A program made the translations under genes and the position numbers. From a virus, in IMG/VR virus record IMGVR_UViG_3300021376_000184, positions 1 through 34,817 of that record: DNA of 34,817 nt; one strand, 5' to 3'. How positions within the stretch are numbered: the stretch's first letter is position 1; each line of letters starts with the position of its first letter. The notes below the pieces were generated by a model that saw only the letters and a program-made list of their open reading frames with translations, made no database searches and was not told the DNA's origin. Positions 19,731 to 26,090 of this stretch are shown in pieces.

Positions 19731-19966
19731 TCGTAGTCCTCGTCCTCGTAGTCCTCGTCGAGATCCTTGTCCACCTCGAACCATCGCATGACGGTCATGA
19801 GCAGGTGGTCGTAGTTGCCCGAGGTCGCCTCGTCGCGAAACGCCTGCCACTCGGATTCGGGCAGCCCGGCGCGTCGCATGATGCGCTTGACGCGGCCGAG
19901 GATCGAGAAGGCGTTGCCGTCCTCTCCGACCAAGGGGATGTTGATTTCGGGGTGCTTTGTTTCCAT
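19727..19966 (-). CDS. Conserved phage-type protein NIPLVGEDGNAFSILGR (79 aa)
   Basis: The core NIPLVGEDGNAFSILGR, RRAGLPESEWQAFRDEA and GNYDHLLMTVMRWFEVD recur in actinobacterial phages and plasmids as short hypothetical proteins with an acidic end. No function is established to my knowledge. P-type promoter, short leader, operon head. Confidence 0.8.
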   Translation of the reverse strand: METKHPEINIPLVGEDGNAFSILGRVKRIMRRAGLPESEWQAFRDEATSGNYDHLLMTVMRWFEVDKDLDEDYEDEDYE

Positions 19967-19972
19967 GCCTAC

Positions 19973-20003
19973 AATCTAGGTCGCCCTCATCCTTCGGCGC
20001 ACC
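19973..20003 (-). promoter_or_regulatory. P-type promoter
   Basis: Box TGCGCCGAAGGATGA, 8-bp spacer, -10 TAGATT. It starts at the stop codon of the upstream zinc-ribbon gene. Confidence 0.76.
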
Positions 20004-20146
20004 TAGCCGACCTGCATCAACTCGCCGCAGTGCCCACAGTAGTAGGCGTCGCCGAGGATCGAGTCCGGGTCGTAGTCGTGCTCCCAGTCCTCGATCGGGT
20101 GCTCGCACTGTTCCTCTTTGAGGTCGGCAAGCCTGTTGTCTGCCAT
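20003..20146 (-). CDS. Tiny zinc-ribbon protein (47 aa)
   Basis: ATG coupled to the previous stop (TGATG). Acidic short protein with Cys-x-His early (QCEHPIEDWEHD) and CGHCGELM at the end, four likely metal ligands. Probably binds zinc; partner unknown. One of several tiny CxxC proteins in the window. Confidence 0.7.
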   Translation of the reverse strand: MADNRLADLKEEQCEHPIEDWEHDYDPDSILGDAYYCGHCGELMQVG

Positions 20147-20346
20147 CAAATTACCTGCCACCGGTCGCGGCCACCAATAAGTTTGAGGGAACTGCCGTTA
20201 TCCCACTCCACGGAAATGTTGAGGTCGCCCCACGGGTCTACACGTTCGGCGACGACGGTTCCCTCGTCGCCTTGACGTAGATCGGTGTACGGGTCGTCCG
20301 TGTAAGAAAGACGAATTCGATACGGGGTGAAAGTGGTGTTGTCCAT
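20146..20346 (-). CDS. DUF4314-like small protein (66 aa)
   Basis: Pattern YRIRLSYTDDPYTDLRQGDE, GTVVAERVDPWGDLNISVEW, DNGSSLKLIGGRDRWQVI matches the DUF4314 layout (a small beta barrel, 'G..GTV...D..G.i.V.WD.Gs.L.L..g.D.w'). Function unknown, found often in mobile elements. P-type promoter, divergent with the gene at 20424. Confidence 0.82.
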   Translation of the reverse strand: MDNTTFTPYRIRLSYTDDPYTDLRQGDEGTVVAERVDPWGDLNISVEWDNGSSLKLIGGRDRWQVI

Positions 20347-20352
20347 ACCACA

Positions 20353-20382
20353 AGCGTAGGGGCGAGAATCCTTCGGCGCGTT
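20353..20382 (-). promoter_or_regulatory. P-type promoter (divergent pair)
   Basis: Box CGCGCCGAAGGATTC, 8-bp spacer, -10 TACGCT, serving the DUF4314-like gene. Confidence 0.77.
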
Positions 20383-20387
20383 CGAGG

Positions 20388-20417
20388 GTGCGCCGACGGA
20401 TGACGGGCCGACATACT
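20388..20417 (+). promoter_or_regulatory. P-type promoter (divergent pair)
   Basis: Box TGCGCCGACGGATGA, 8-bp spacer, -10 CATACT, 7 bp before the ATG at 20424. Confidence 0.8.
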
Positions 20418-20423
20418 GAGGAT

Positions 20424-20759
20424 ATGACAAACACACTCACTCACTCGCAAGACCACGACACCTACAAGCACGGGGCGCTCGCCGTATGGCGACTCCTCGC
20501 CACCAGCGACGGCACTCGTGGCCGTCAGGGCGGCCTGAAGCAATACATCGTGAGGATCGAACTCCGGGCGAACGGAAAATTCCTCGTGACGAAGCACTGG
20601 GGCAAGGCCGACGGACAGGCACTGTCGGAACTCGCCTCGTCGGTCGTCGGCGAGTACGGCAGCTATCAGAGCGCCCAATACTGGGCTTACGATGTCGTTC
20701 GCGGCAAACTCGACGGCAAGTATTGGCACGACTACACGACCCGGATAGAGTTGGTCTAG
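20424..20759 (+). CDS. Unknown protein (111 aa)
   Basis: Very short leader. Contains HKYGALAVWRLLATSD-like start (YKHGALAVWRLL), KQYIVRIELRANGKFLVTKH, a helix DGQALSELASSVVGEYG and WAYDVVRGKLDGKYWHDYT. Alpha/beta composition; no motif recognised. Head of a plus operon of four or five genes. Confidence 0.72.
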   Translation: MTNTLTHSQDHDTYKHGALAVWRLLATSDGTRGRQGGLKQYIVRIELRANGKFLVTKHWGKADGQALSELASSVVGEYGSYQSAQYWAYDVVRGKLDGKYWHDYTTRIELV

Positions 20760-20781
20760 CCGTACCAAAAGGAGCTGGAGC

Positions 20782-21036
20782 ATGAAAATTTCGGCAGAGA
20801 AATGGCAGGAGGTCTGGCTGCGGCCCCTCCTCGCCTACCAGAGCGGGTTGGAGCTGGACACGCCGATGGCCGAGGAGATCGAGTCCGGTCTAGCAGGGTT
20901 CACCCTCGACGGCATCCTCGCCGTCAAGGACATCGACGGGCAGGATGCGAACGACTGGGAGTGCGTCGAGATGGTCTGCCAACTCATAGAGGCGGCCCGG
21001 CTCGCCTCGCTGAAGATAGAGCGCGCCGGAGGATGA
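20782..21036 (+). CDS. Unknown acidic protein (84 aa)
   Basis: AAAAGGAG precedes the ATG. The product is helical and acidic (EEIESGLAGFTLDGILAVK, DANDWECVEMVCQLIEAARL). No known domain. It overlaps the next frame (ATGA). Confidence 0.7.
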   Translation: MKISAEKWQEVWLRPLLAYQSGLELDTPMAEEIESGLAGFTLDGILAVKDIDGQDANDWECVEMVCQLIEAARLASLKIERAGG

Positions 21037-21242
21037 CCGACAAGTATGGTGGAGGCGTGGACAAATACACCATCACGCTGAAGTTCAACACCGACAGAGA
21101 ACTGACCGAGCACGAGAGGGACTGCCTGATGCACGCCGTGTTCACCCAGATCGAGGACCCGTTCGTTGAGGATGAGGAGGGCGAACGGATACGCGCGACC
21201 TTCAGGGTCGATGGGGTCGAGGGCGAGGTCGCCCGTGATTAA
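21033..21242 (+). CDS. Unknown small protein (69 aa)
   Basis: ATG overlaps the previous stop; a GTG at 21057 with nearby GGTGGAGG is an alternative start. Contains VDKYTITLKFNTDRELTEHE then RIRATFRVDGVEGEVARD, an alpha/beta pattern. Function unknown. Its end overlaps the next gene's GTG. Confidence 0.68.
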   Translation: MTDKYGGGVDKYTITLKFNTDRELTEHERDCLMHAVFTQIEDPFVEDEEGERIRATFRVDGVEGEVARD

Positions 21243-21564
21243 GAAGATGCCATTCGAGCAGTGGCTCGAGGTTTTCAAGCCGAGGGTGAACCACCTCGAC
21301 GAGTTCGCATCGTTCGACAACGGCGAGGGCGGGCTGATGTTCGAGACGTACGGCGAAGAGCTCGATTACGTTCGCAAGGTCTTCAATGGGAACCCAAAGC
21401 GCCGAGTCTGGACCTACGTCGACGGCCACGATGGGACCTACATCGTCGACGACTACCGGATCGTGAACCGGATCGGGTACTTCGTGTGCGACGTACCCTA
21501 CGAAGATGGCGAGCAGTACGAGGTTCAGGTGTCCAGAAACGACGCGCCCGCGGATGTTGCCTAG
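21235..21564 (+). CDS. Unknown protein (109 aa)
   Basis: GTG at 21235 with GAGG 6 bases upstream. Contains MPFEQWLEVFKPRVNHLDEF, EELDYVRKVFNGNPKRRVWT, YVDGHDGTYIVDDYRIVNRI and GYFVCDVPYEDG. Beta-rich C-terminal half. Its last residues (DAPADVA) coincide with a P-type promoter for the next gene. Not recognised. Confidence 0.7.
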   Translation: MIKKMPFEQWLEVFKPRVNHLDEFASFDNGEGGLMFETYGEELDYVRKVFNGNPKRRVWTYVDGHDGTYIVDDYRIVNRIGYFVCDVPYEDGEQYEVQVSRNDAPADVA

Positions 21565-21571
21565 GTACAAT
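21541..21571 (+). promoter_or_regulatory. P-type promoter inside a gene end
   Basis: Box GCGCCCGCGGATGT, 8-bp spacer, -10 TACAAT; overlaps the last codons of the previous gene and precedes the ATG at 21578 by 6 bp. Confidence 0.72.
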
Positions 21572-21577
21572 ACAAGC

Positions 21578-21775
21578 ATGGAAGATTTCGGCGATTACTG
21601 CCGCCGGGAGATGCGCCGTCTGGTGCTCTCGCGCGACACGGCCCGCCTGTCGAGCGCACTCATGAGCATCATCGACGACTACCTGAACTACCGCTACGAG
21701 ATGACCCGCGCGATGGCCATGTCGGTCATCAGGAAGTTGCGCGAGCAGCCCGAGCGCCGGGGGGCCAGCCTCTGA
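21578..21775 (+). CDS. Small helical protein (65 aa)
   Basis: Leaderless or nearly so. Helical and basic: RREMRRLVLSRDTARLSSAL, then IDDYLNYRYEMTRAMAMSVI. No membrane segment; could be a small coiled-coil or DNA-associated protein. The stop overlaps the next start (TGATG). Confidence 0.68.
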   Translation: MEDFGDYCRREMRRLVLSRDTARLSSALMSIIDDYLNYRYEMTRAMAMSVIRKLREQPERRGASL

Positions 21776-22080
21776 TGCGCCTGCGGAAATTCATCCTCGT
21801 CGCGGCCGTCTCCTCGGCCGCCCTCTGGGCGATATCCCACCGGATCGAGGAGGTCCAGGGCTACACCTGCCCCGCCGTCTCGATCGTGGCCGTGCCGGGC
21901 GACGACTACTGGGGCTACGCCGAGAGGTTCTGCGACGGCAACATCGCGATGGTCGCCGACGACCTCGTGATGACCTACGGGATGCCCCTCGAGGTCGGCA
22001 GGGTAATCCACCTCCCCAAATCGGACGAGTGCGAGATGCTGGTGACGGACGGGGGTGAGGTCTATGAGAGATGCGGGTGA
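21775..22080 (+). CDS. Membrane-anchored or secreted LysM-like protein (101 aa)
   Basis: Residues 5-20 form a signal/anchor segment (KFILVAAVSSAALWAI). The outer part reads as a single LysM-like module: VAVPGDDYWGYAERFCDGN, then ADDLVMTYGMPLEVGRVIHL, close to the 'V..GD.lw.iA..f...'/'L..G..i.LP' pattern, with four Cys (32, 53, 86, 100) able to form disulfides outside the cell. It may bind the cell wall and alter the host surface, for example superinfection exclusion; that is inference. Overlaps genes on both sides. Confidence 0.68.
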   Translation: MRLRKFILVAAVSSAALWAISHRIEEVQGYTCPAVSIVAVPGDDYWGYAERFCDGNIAMVADDLVMTYGMPLEVGRVIHLPKSDECEMLVTDGGEVYERCG

Positions 22081-22147
22081 CAACCTTCTTGTGGCCCTGA
22101 GCATCGCCGCGGCCGTGATAGCGGCGATAATCCTGATCGTCAGATAG
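22064..22147 (+). CDS. Tiny membrane peptide (27 aa)
   Basis: ATG overlaps the LysM-like gene by 17 bases with GAGG upstream. After MRDAGDNLL a single hydrophobic helix (VALSIAAAVIAAIILIV) runs to the end. Too short to identify; resembles other tiny membrane peptides here. Confidence 0.5.
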   Translation: MRDAGDNLLVALSIAAAVIAAIILIVR

Positions 22148-22319
22148 AGAGGGCCAGCCTTATGTCGAGCAGCAGGTCCTGCACCTTGGACGCCGGCATG
22201 ACCTCGCACCCCGAGGCCGACGCCAGGCCCTCATCGACCAACTCAAGTATCCTGAGTCTGTAGAACTCAAGGTCGACCTCCGGCTGCGACTTCGCCGTCG
22301 AAACTTCACTGCTCACCAT
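22140..22319 (-). CDS. Unknown small acidic protein (59 aa)
   Basis: ATG with TATAAT ending only a few bases upstream, so the transcript may be leaderless. Acidic helical protein (QPEVDLEFYRLRILELVDEG, KVQDLLLDIRLAL). It overlaps the convergent 27-aa gene by 8 bases. Not recognised. Confidence 0.65.
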   Translation of the reverse strand: MVSSEVSTAKSQPEVDLEFYRLRILELVDEGLASASGCEVMPASKVQDLLLDIRLALSI

Positions 22320-22322
22320 GAG

Positions 22323-22328
22323 ATTATA
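22323..22328 (-). promoter_or_regulatory. -10 element TATAAT (minus strand)
   Basis: Perfect TATAAT placed 4 bp before the ATG at 22319; no P-type box is upstream and the -35 is unclear. It implies a nearly leaderless transcript distinct from the P family. Confidence 0.5.
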
Positions 22329-22337
22329 GCCCGGCGC

Positions 22338-22547
22338 TCACTTGCGCTGGCCCGTGTAGTGGCCGATCACCCTCATGATGTCCGTGCCCTTCTGCTCGGC
22401 CATGTCCGTGAAGTCTGTGTCCCAGGCCATCTCGTCGCCCAGCGCCTCGCGCTCCTCGTCGGTCAGGTCGTCCGTGTCGATGACGACCACGCCGTCATTC
22501 GCCATGAGTATCGTTCCCGTCCCCAGGTGGACGATGTAGGCGGTCAT
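22338..22547 (-). CDS. Unknown acidic protein (69 aa)
   Basis: ATG coupled to the previous stop (ATGA). Contains TAYIVHLGTGTILMANDGVV, VIDTDDLTDEEREALGDEMA and GTDIMRVIGHYTGQRK. The pattern 'D-G-V-V-V-I-D-T-D-D-L' resembles a short conserved phage family with unknown function. Acidic middle; no metal motif. Confidence 0.72.
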   Translation of the reverse strand: MTAYIVHLGTGTILMANDGVVVIDTDDLTDEEREALGDEMAWDTDFTDMAEQKGTDIMRVIGHYTGQRK

Positions 22548-22744
22548 TGCGCGCCGGGGCGAACCCCGAACTCGGCGGCGAGCTCGCGCGCGGCGAGCAC
22601 CACGAGTGCCGCGAAATGCGACACGAGTATTACGGCCCCCCAAGCGGCGAGAAGTAGGTTGCTCTCGATGACGAAGGCGCCGGCGGTGATCGCGCCGGTG
22701 CTGGCCAGCGATGTGGTCAGTGCGTACTTAAGGTATTTGTCCAT
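22544..22744 (-). CDS. Two-pass membrane protein (66 aa)
   Basis: Two hydrophobic segments (about residues 8-25 and 29-52; LLLAAWGAVILVSHFAALVV) with short polar ends. Membrane protein of unknown role. P-type promoter with a very short leader; followed by the acidic 69-aa gene. Confidence 0.7.
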   Translation of the reverse strand: MDKYLKYALTTSLASTGAITAGAFVIESNLLLAAWGAVILVSHFAALVVLAARELAAEFGVRPGAQ

Positions 22745-22750
22745 ACCGGA

Positions 22751-22781
22751 ACGATATCCGGCCAGAATCCATCGGCGCACC
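22751..22781 (-). promoter_or_regulatory. P-type promoter
   Basis: Box TGCGCCGATGGATTC, 8-bp spacer, -10 TATCGT; starts 11 bp after the stop of the preceding zinc-finger-like gene. Confidence 0.76.
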
Positions 22782-22791
22782 GGTGCGGGGG

Positions 22792-22992
22792 TCATACTGT
22801 TTCGCCCAGCGAGACTTTGACCCCGTACTTGATGGCGTAGTCGAGTTTGTGGGCGTGGCAGCACTCATTGAAGTTGTAGGAGTTGAGCACGGTGGTGCAG
22901 CCCTCCCACGCGCAGACCCTCGGCCCTTTCTTTTGTTTTTTCGAGCGCCTGTAGTCCCGGTGGTAGGCGGCCCTGCTCTTGTTGTTCGGCAC
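22792..22992 (-). CDS. Small basic Cys-rich protein (66 aa)
   Basis: GTG start with AGGGG upstream. Basic N-terminal half (KSRAAYHRDYRRSKKQKKG) then CAWEGCTTVL and CCHAHKLDYA: a C4/CCHH-like zinc-binding arrangement with YHRDYRR, a pattern shared by small phage DNA-binding proteins. Likely nucleic-acid binding. Six bases downstream of the 137-aa gene. Confidence 0.72.
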   Translation of the reverse strand: MPNNKSRAAYHRDYRRSKKQKKGPRVCAWEGCTTVLNSYNFNECCHAHKLDYAIKYGVKVSLGETV

Positions 22993-22998
22993 GATCCC

Positions 22999-23412
22999 CT
23001 ACTTTGCCTTGTTCAGGGTCGGGATCAGGGTGTCGGCGAACACGTAGTCCTTGCTGTCCTGCTCGCACTTGGCGAGGATTCTGTTCTTGCCTCGCGCGCG
23101 GACGCCCGAGAACACGAACTTGCGGCCTCCCGAGTCAAACTTCACGCCGAGTTTCGCCGTGAGCTTCATGGTCGCGCCGTTCACCAAGCCGTAGTGGCCG
23201 TATCGCTCGTAGAGGATGGCCTCTGCCGAGTTGAGGTTCACGCCGTTCTCGTCGAGTTTCGTGGCGACCGCCGTTATGTTCAGGCCGAACGAATCGCCGT
23301 ACTTCGTGTTCATCTTGGTCGCCTTGAGGCCGTGCTTAGCGAGCACCGCCATAGCGGCGGACCGGATCTCCTCGGACACCTTGTCCGCGAGTTCTCTGCT
23401 TACTGCGTCCAT
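22999..23412 (-). CDS. Conserved phage-type protein (137 aa)
   Basis: AAAGGAGG before the ATG. Helical N-terminus (ELADKVSEEIRSAAMAVLAK), then NITAVATKLDENGVNLNSAE, an ILYERYGHYGLVNGATMKLT stretch and a basic beta C-terminus (VKFDSGGRKFVFSGVRARGK). This outline is known from many phage hypothetical proteins; function not established. P-type promoter. Confidence 0.78.
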   Translation of the reverse strand: MDAVSRELADKVSEEIRSAAMAVLAKHGLKATKMNTKYGDSFGLNITAVATKLDENGVNLNSAEAILYERYGHYGLVNGATMKLTAKLGVKFDSGGRKFVFSGVRARGKNRILAKCEQDSKDYVFADTLIPTLNKAK

Positions 23413-23436
23413 GTCCCCTCCTTTGGGTACGGTTTC

Positions 23437-23467
23437 ATTATGCGCGGCCGAAATCCTCGGGCGCACC
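23437..23467 (-). promoter_or_regulatory. P-type promoter
   Basis: Box TGCGCCCGAGGATTT, 8-bp spacer, -10 CATAAT; ~25-bp leader with a strong ribosome site. Confidence 0.76.
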
Positions 23468-23478
23468 CCTTCGTTGTC

Positions 23479-23838
23479 TCAGGGCTCGGCGGCGATCAGA
23501 CACTTGACGGCCATCAGGAAGATGTCAAAGGAGTCAAAATCGAGGTCCAAGACCCAACCATCGTAGTCCTCGTCGCCCGTGACGAACACGTCGCCGTACA
23601 GGGGTCGTTGCGCCACGATGGATGCGAACGGGTTGATTGGCCGCCCGTCGATGAGGCCCGTGTCGTCCACCCACAAGAGGACAGCCTTGCCGTCAATATC
23701 GCTGCGGACGACATCGAACAGGCCCGTTCGTGCGCCGACGAGTTCGCCGACCTCGGTCATCCGATCTTGCTCGTGCCTTCGGATCTCGCCCGTGGCCGGG
23801 ATGAAGTATCCGTTTGTTCTCACTTTGTTTTTTCCCAT
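23479..23838 (-). CDS. DUF3846-like protein (119 aa)
   Basis: After a short basic start (GKNKVRTNGYFIPATGE) the order RHEQDRMTEVGELVGARTGL, a beta segment VVRSDIDGKAVLLWVDDTGL, INPFASIVAQRPLYGDVFVT and an acidic hydrophobic end resembles the DUF3846 layout ('L..LVGG.ie.v...vdeeg...p.N..A......l.GdvvV'). Function unknown, common in phages and plasmids. P-type promoter, divergent with the tandem gene pair. Confidence 0.68.
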   Translation of the reverse strand: MGKNKVRTNGYFIPATGEIRRHEQDRMTEVGELVGARTGLFDVVRSDIDGKAVLLWVDDTGLIDGRPINPFASIVAQRPLYGDVFVTGDEDYDGWVLDLDFDSFDIFLMAVKCLIAAEP

Positions 23839-23844
23839 GCCCTC

Positions 23845-23875
23845 ACCATAGCCACCCCTAATCCACGGGCGCACG
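23845..23875 (-). promoter_or_regulatory. P-type promoter (divergent pair)
   Basis: Box TGCGCCCGTGGATTA, 8-bp spacer, -10 TATGGT. With the next element it forms the palindrome GGCGCACGG-G-CCGTGCGCC. Confidence 0.76.
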
Positions 23876-23878
23876 GGC

Positions 23879-23908
23879 CGTGCGCCGAGGGATGAGGGGG
23901 CGTACACT
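23879..23908 (+). promoter_or_regulatory. P-type promoter (divergent pair)
   Basis: Box TGCGCCGAGGGATGA, 7-bp spacer, -10 TACACT, 6 bp before the ATG at 23915. Confidence 0.77.
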
Positions 23909-23914
23909 TGTGGT

Positions 23915-24076
23915 ATGACAACACGCAAAGAACTCACCGCAACCTTCAGCGTCCCGGCCGATTGGAATGCTGAAACGTTTATGAGGGAATTTCGACGTCT
24001 CGTGGACACCGAGGCCACCGAGCGAATGGACCCTTTGGTCATCACAAGCATCACGGAAGTCTTGGCGAAGCCGTAA
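23915..24076 (+). CDS. First copy of a tandem duplicated small protein (53 aa)
   Basis: MTTRKELTATFSVPADWNAE is followed by a helical part and a C-terminal ITSITEVLAKP. The next gene starts METRKELTVSFSIPGEWDAE; the two are clear paralogues, two bases apart. Alpha/beta small protein, function unknown. The duplication shows recent gene expansion. Confidence 0.75.
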   Translation: MTTRKELTATFSVPADWNAETFMREFRRLVDTEATERMDPLVITSITEVLAKP

Positions 24077-24078
24077 GT

Positions 24079-24246
24079 ATGGAAACACGCAAAGAACTCA
24101 CCGTAAGCTTCAGCATTCCGGGCGAATGGGACGCCGAGGCATTCATACAGGAACTCGCGGGCGCCTACGACGACGCCGACCGCGAGGCCGCCGAGCAGGT
24201 GGACTACCTCGTGCTGAGCGTCGCCGAAGTCGAGGTGAAATCGTGA
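24079..24246 (+). CDS. Second copy of the tandem small protein (55 aa)
   Basis: METRKELTVSFSIPGEWDAE aligns with its upstream neighbour residue for residue, then diverges into an acidic helical part (ADREAAEQVDYLVLSVAEVE). No ribosome site stands out, so it probably depends on coupling. Its stop overlaps the next GTG start. Confidence 0.73.
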   Translation: METRKELTVSFSIPGEWDAEAFIQELAGAYDDADREAAEQVDYLVLSVAEVEVKS

Positions 24247-24467
24247 TAACCGACAGGGACAGGTTGGCCCTGAGGGAGGGCGACATAGTTCGCCTCAAGT
24301 TCCGGGGCGGGGTCGCCGACTACGTAATCGTGGCGACCACCCTCAGCAAGCAGCATTTTTGGGTGCGCGAACTCGCGCACGGGGACGACGGCTGGTACGA
24401 CGAGAACCACGATCTGACCGAGCCCAAGTGGTCGGTCGTCGCCGGGAACGTTGGGGCGGCTCAATGA
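24243..24467 (+). CDS. Small beta-rich protein (74 aa)
   Basis: GTG overlapping the previous stop (GTGA). Contains RDRLALREGDIVRLKFRGGV, ADYVIVATTLSKQHFWVREL and DLTEPKWSVVAGN. The start 'L..GD.V.LKFRGG.ADYVIV' fits a small SH3-like barrel. Unknown role; overlaps the next gene (ATGA). Confidence 0.7.
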   Translation: MITDRDRLALREGDIVRLKFRGGVADYVIVATTLSKQHFWVRELAHGDDGWYDENHDLTEPKWSVVAGNVGAAQ

Positions 24468-24631
24468 AGGTCGAGTGCGTGGTCTCGTGCCTCGTGGTGG
24501 TCGAGATCGACGCCTCCGAGGACCACGGCCCCGCGACGATAGAGGCGCTGGCCAAGCACGAGTTCTTCTGCAACGTCGCCAAGCTCAACCCGGACGACCT
24601 CGCTGTGGAGACACTCGAGCGGGCGGACTAA
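24464..24631 (+). CDS. Small alpha/beta protein (55 aa)
   Basis: ATG overlaps the previous stop. MKVECVVSCLVVVEIDASED, helix PATIEALAKHEFFCNVAKL, then DLAVETLERAD: a beta-alpha fold with three Cys. No known family recognised. Confidence 0.68.
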   Translation: MKVECVVSCLVVVEIDASEDHGPATIEALAKHEFFCNVAKLNPDDLAVETLERAD

Positions 24632-24632
24632 G

Positions 24633-24728
24633 TTGACCGCCTGGGAGCTGTTCGGCTACGCGACGGCGGTCGTCGGCGTCGCCGGCGTCGGCGCGGTAAT
24701 CCTCTTCCTCATCTCCGGCAAGAAGTAG
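24633..24728 (+). CDS. Tiny membrane peptide (31 aa)
   Basis: TTG start one base after the previous stop. MTAWELFGYATAVVGVAGVG and a hydrophobic end (AVILFLISGKK) make a single membrane helix. No family; another member of the tiny membrane group. Confidence 0.48.
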   Translation: MTAWELFGYATAVVGVAGVGAVILFLISGKK

Positions 24729-24750
24729 CGGCCAGCGCGGCGGGCCCGAG

Positions 24751-24781
24751 GGTGCGCCGAAGAATGCCCGCCGAGCACAAT
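24751..24781 (+). promoter_or_regulatory. P-type promoter
   Basis: Box TGCGCCGAAGAATGC, 8-bp spacer, weaker -10 CACAAT, 6 bp before the ATG at 24788. Confidence 0.66.
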
Positions 24782-24787
24782 GGGTTT

Positions 24788-25105
24788 ATGACCAATTACG
24801 AGCAAGCCACATTCAACCTCGCCGGCGAGGGCAGCTTCGCCGGCATCCACAACCCAGCCGACACTTGGAACGGGTACGCCAACCCGTACTTCACCATCGG
24901 CGAGGTCGCCAAGATAGTCTCGCTCGTCGAGGAGCAGAACTCCCAAAGCGACGAGCCGACGGGCGAACTCAAGATCCACGAGGATGGCAGTGTCGTCTAC
25001 TACTACGCCGATGACGGCGACGACGAGGCGATGCCCACCATCGTCGTAGACGGCGTGACCCACTATGCGATCATGAACTACGGCTGGTGCTGGGCGGTCA
25101 ACTAG
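24788..25105 (+). CDS. Unknown acidic protein (105 aa)
   Basis: Near-leaderless start. MTNYEQATFNLAGEGSFAGI, NPYFTIGEVAKIVSLVEEQN, then beta-rich KIHEDGSVVYYYADDGDDEA, PTIVVDGVTHYAIMNYGWCW. Alpha then beta pattern, acidic loop; a cystatin- or ferredoxin-like small fold is possible but not demonstrable. Function unknown. Confidence 0.72.
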   Translation: MTNYEQATFNLAGEGSFAGIHNPADTWNGYANPYFTIGEVAKIVSLVEEQNSQSDEPTGELKIHEDGSVVYYYADDGDDEAMPTIVVDGVTHYAIMNYGWCWAVN

Positions 25106-25248
25106 GGGTTCGCCCCGCACGACACGCCGCCCGTGATAACATCTCGGGCGTGCCGGGTCTCGGGACAATTCCGCTCTCCTTATGGCCGCCTCCACGGAGG
25201 AGCCATGCGGCTTGCCCGCGGGGCCCGGCATTTCGACGAGGGGGGACA

Positions 25249-25425
25249 ATGGAATTTTTGTGGTTCATGCTCGGCCTCGTGCTGGGCCTCGTCCTAGATT
25301 TTTTCCTCGTCCTCCTCATGCTCCGGCCCCTGAGGGACCGGATCGAGTGGCTCGAGAGGCAGACATACCGGCTCACCCTGCTCAAGCGCGACGACGACCT
25401 CGGGGTCCGGCCGCAAAGCCGCTAA
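25249..25425 (+). CDS. Single-pass membrane protein with cytoplasmic helix (58 aa)
   Basis: GAGGGGGG precedes the ATG. One N-terminal membrane segment (FMLGLVLGLVLDFFLVLLML), then a basic amphipathic helix (RPLRDRIEWLERQTYRLTLL) and polar tail. The 143-bp gap before it holds no P-type box; a small CTCC-ACGGAG hairpin is seen. Role unknown; a type II-like small membrane protein. Confidence 0.68.
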   Translation: MEFLWFMLGLVLGLVLDFFLVLLMLRPLRDRIEWLERQTYRLTLLKRDDDLGVRPQSR

Positions 25426-25446
25426 CCCCGTCCGGGGGCTTGGCCC

Positions 25447-25758
25447 CTAGTGGGCCGAGGCGGCTTTTTCGTCGAGCTCGTCGTCGAGCGCGTCGTTCTC
25501 GTCGAGAAGGACGAGGTCGGCCAGCCGTTGCGTCGCCCCTGAAAGCTCGGTGAACTTTTCGTAGGCGACCCGCTTTTCGTCGCCCCAGAGCACAACGAAG
25601 TCGCAGAAGCCCGCGTCGTAGGCGTCGGGGTTCGTCGCTATCACGAATATCTCGTGCTCGTCGAGATACAGGTCGAAAATAACCCCGTATCCCTCGCCGC
25701 CCTCGTGAAGTTTGGCGTATTCGCTGAGCACCTTGCTGTCGGTTGTTTGTTTTCCCAT
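25447..25758 (-). CDS. Unknown acidic protein (103 aa)
   Basis: Alpha/beta: SKVLSEYAKLHEGGEGYGVI, FDLYLDEHEIFVIATNPDAY, FCDFVVLWGDEKRVAYEKFT, then an acidic C-terminus (LLDENDALDDELDEKA). A beta-sheet with exposed acids; function not recognised. P-type promoter, short leader. Confidence 0.72.
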   Translation of the reverse strand: MGKQTTDSKVLSEYAKLHEGGEGYGVIFDLYLDEHEIFVIATNPDAYDAGFCDFVVLWGDEKRVAYEKFTELSGATQRLADLVLLDENDALDDELDEKAASAH

Positions 25759-25764
25759 AAGATA

Positions 25765-25794
25765 AGCATACGGGTAAAAATCTTTTGGCGCGTC
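25765..25794 (-). promoter_or_regulatory. P-type promoter (variant)
   Basis: Box CGCGCCAAAAGATTT, 7-bp spacer, -10 TATGCT; spacer bases depart from GAAGGAT. Confidence 0.65.
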
Positions 25795-25828
25795 TCGGGC
25801 ACGGGCGCGCGTCCGCGCGGCGCCGGTG

Positions 25829-26086
25829 CTAGACGGAGATGATCGCGTCCGAGGTCACGTCGCGGATCCATGTGTTGGCCTGGATCCGACGCTTCGACCC
25901 GCGGAACACCTTACACTCGACATCGCCGGACGGCGAGGTGACTGTCACGCGCATCGCCTGGTCGTGCCATATCGAGGCGACGGTCTTGTTGGATCCCTCC
26001 TCGACGAGGTCGCCCACCTCGACCTGCACGGCGTAGCCGGACTCGAGGAGGTTAGTGAGGGGGCGAAAATTCTGCTCGCACAACAT
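25829..26086 (-). CDS. Small beta-rich protein (85 aa)
   Basis: ATG at 26086 chosen, 5 bases after the preceding stop; no clear ribosome site, and an in-frame GTG/ATG lies upstream inside the previous gene. MLCEQNFRPLTNLLESGYAV, then VEVGDLVEEGSNKTVASIWH, MRVTVTSPSGDVECKVF and KRRIQANTWIRDV: beta barrel-like, basic end. Unknown role. Confidence 0.65.
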   Translation of the reverse strand: MLCEQNFRPLTNLLESGYAVQVEVGDLVEEGSNKTVASIWHDQAMRVTVTSPSGDVECKVFRGSKRRIQANTWIRDVTSDAIISV

Positions 26087-26090
26087 CTGA

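Noticed and set aside
25426-25446. Bidirectional terminator CCCC-GTCC-GGGG between convergent genes
   Set aside because: Stem of only 4-5 bp with competing pairings and no T-run; not strong enough to call.
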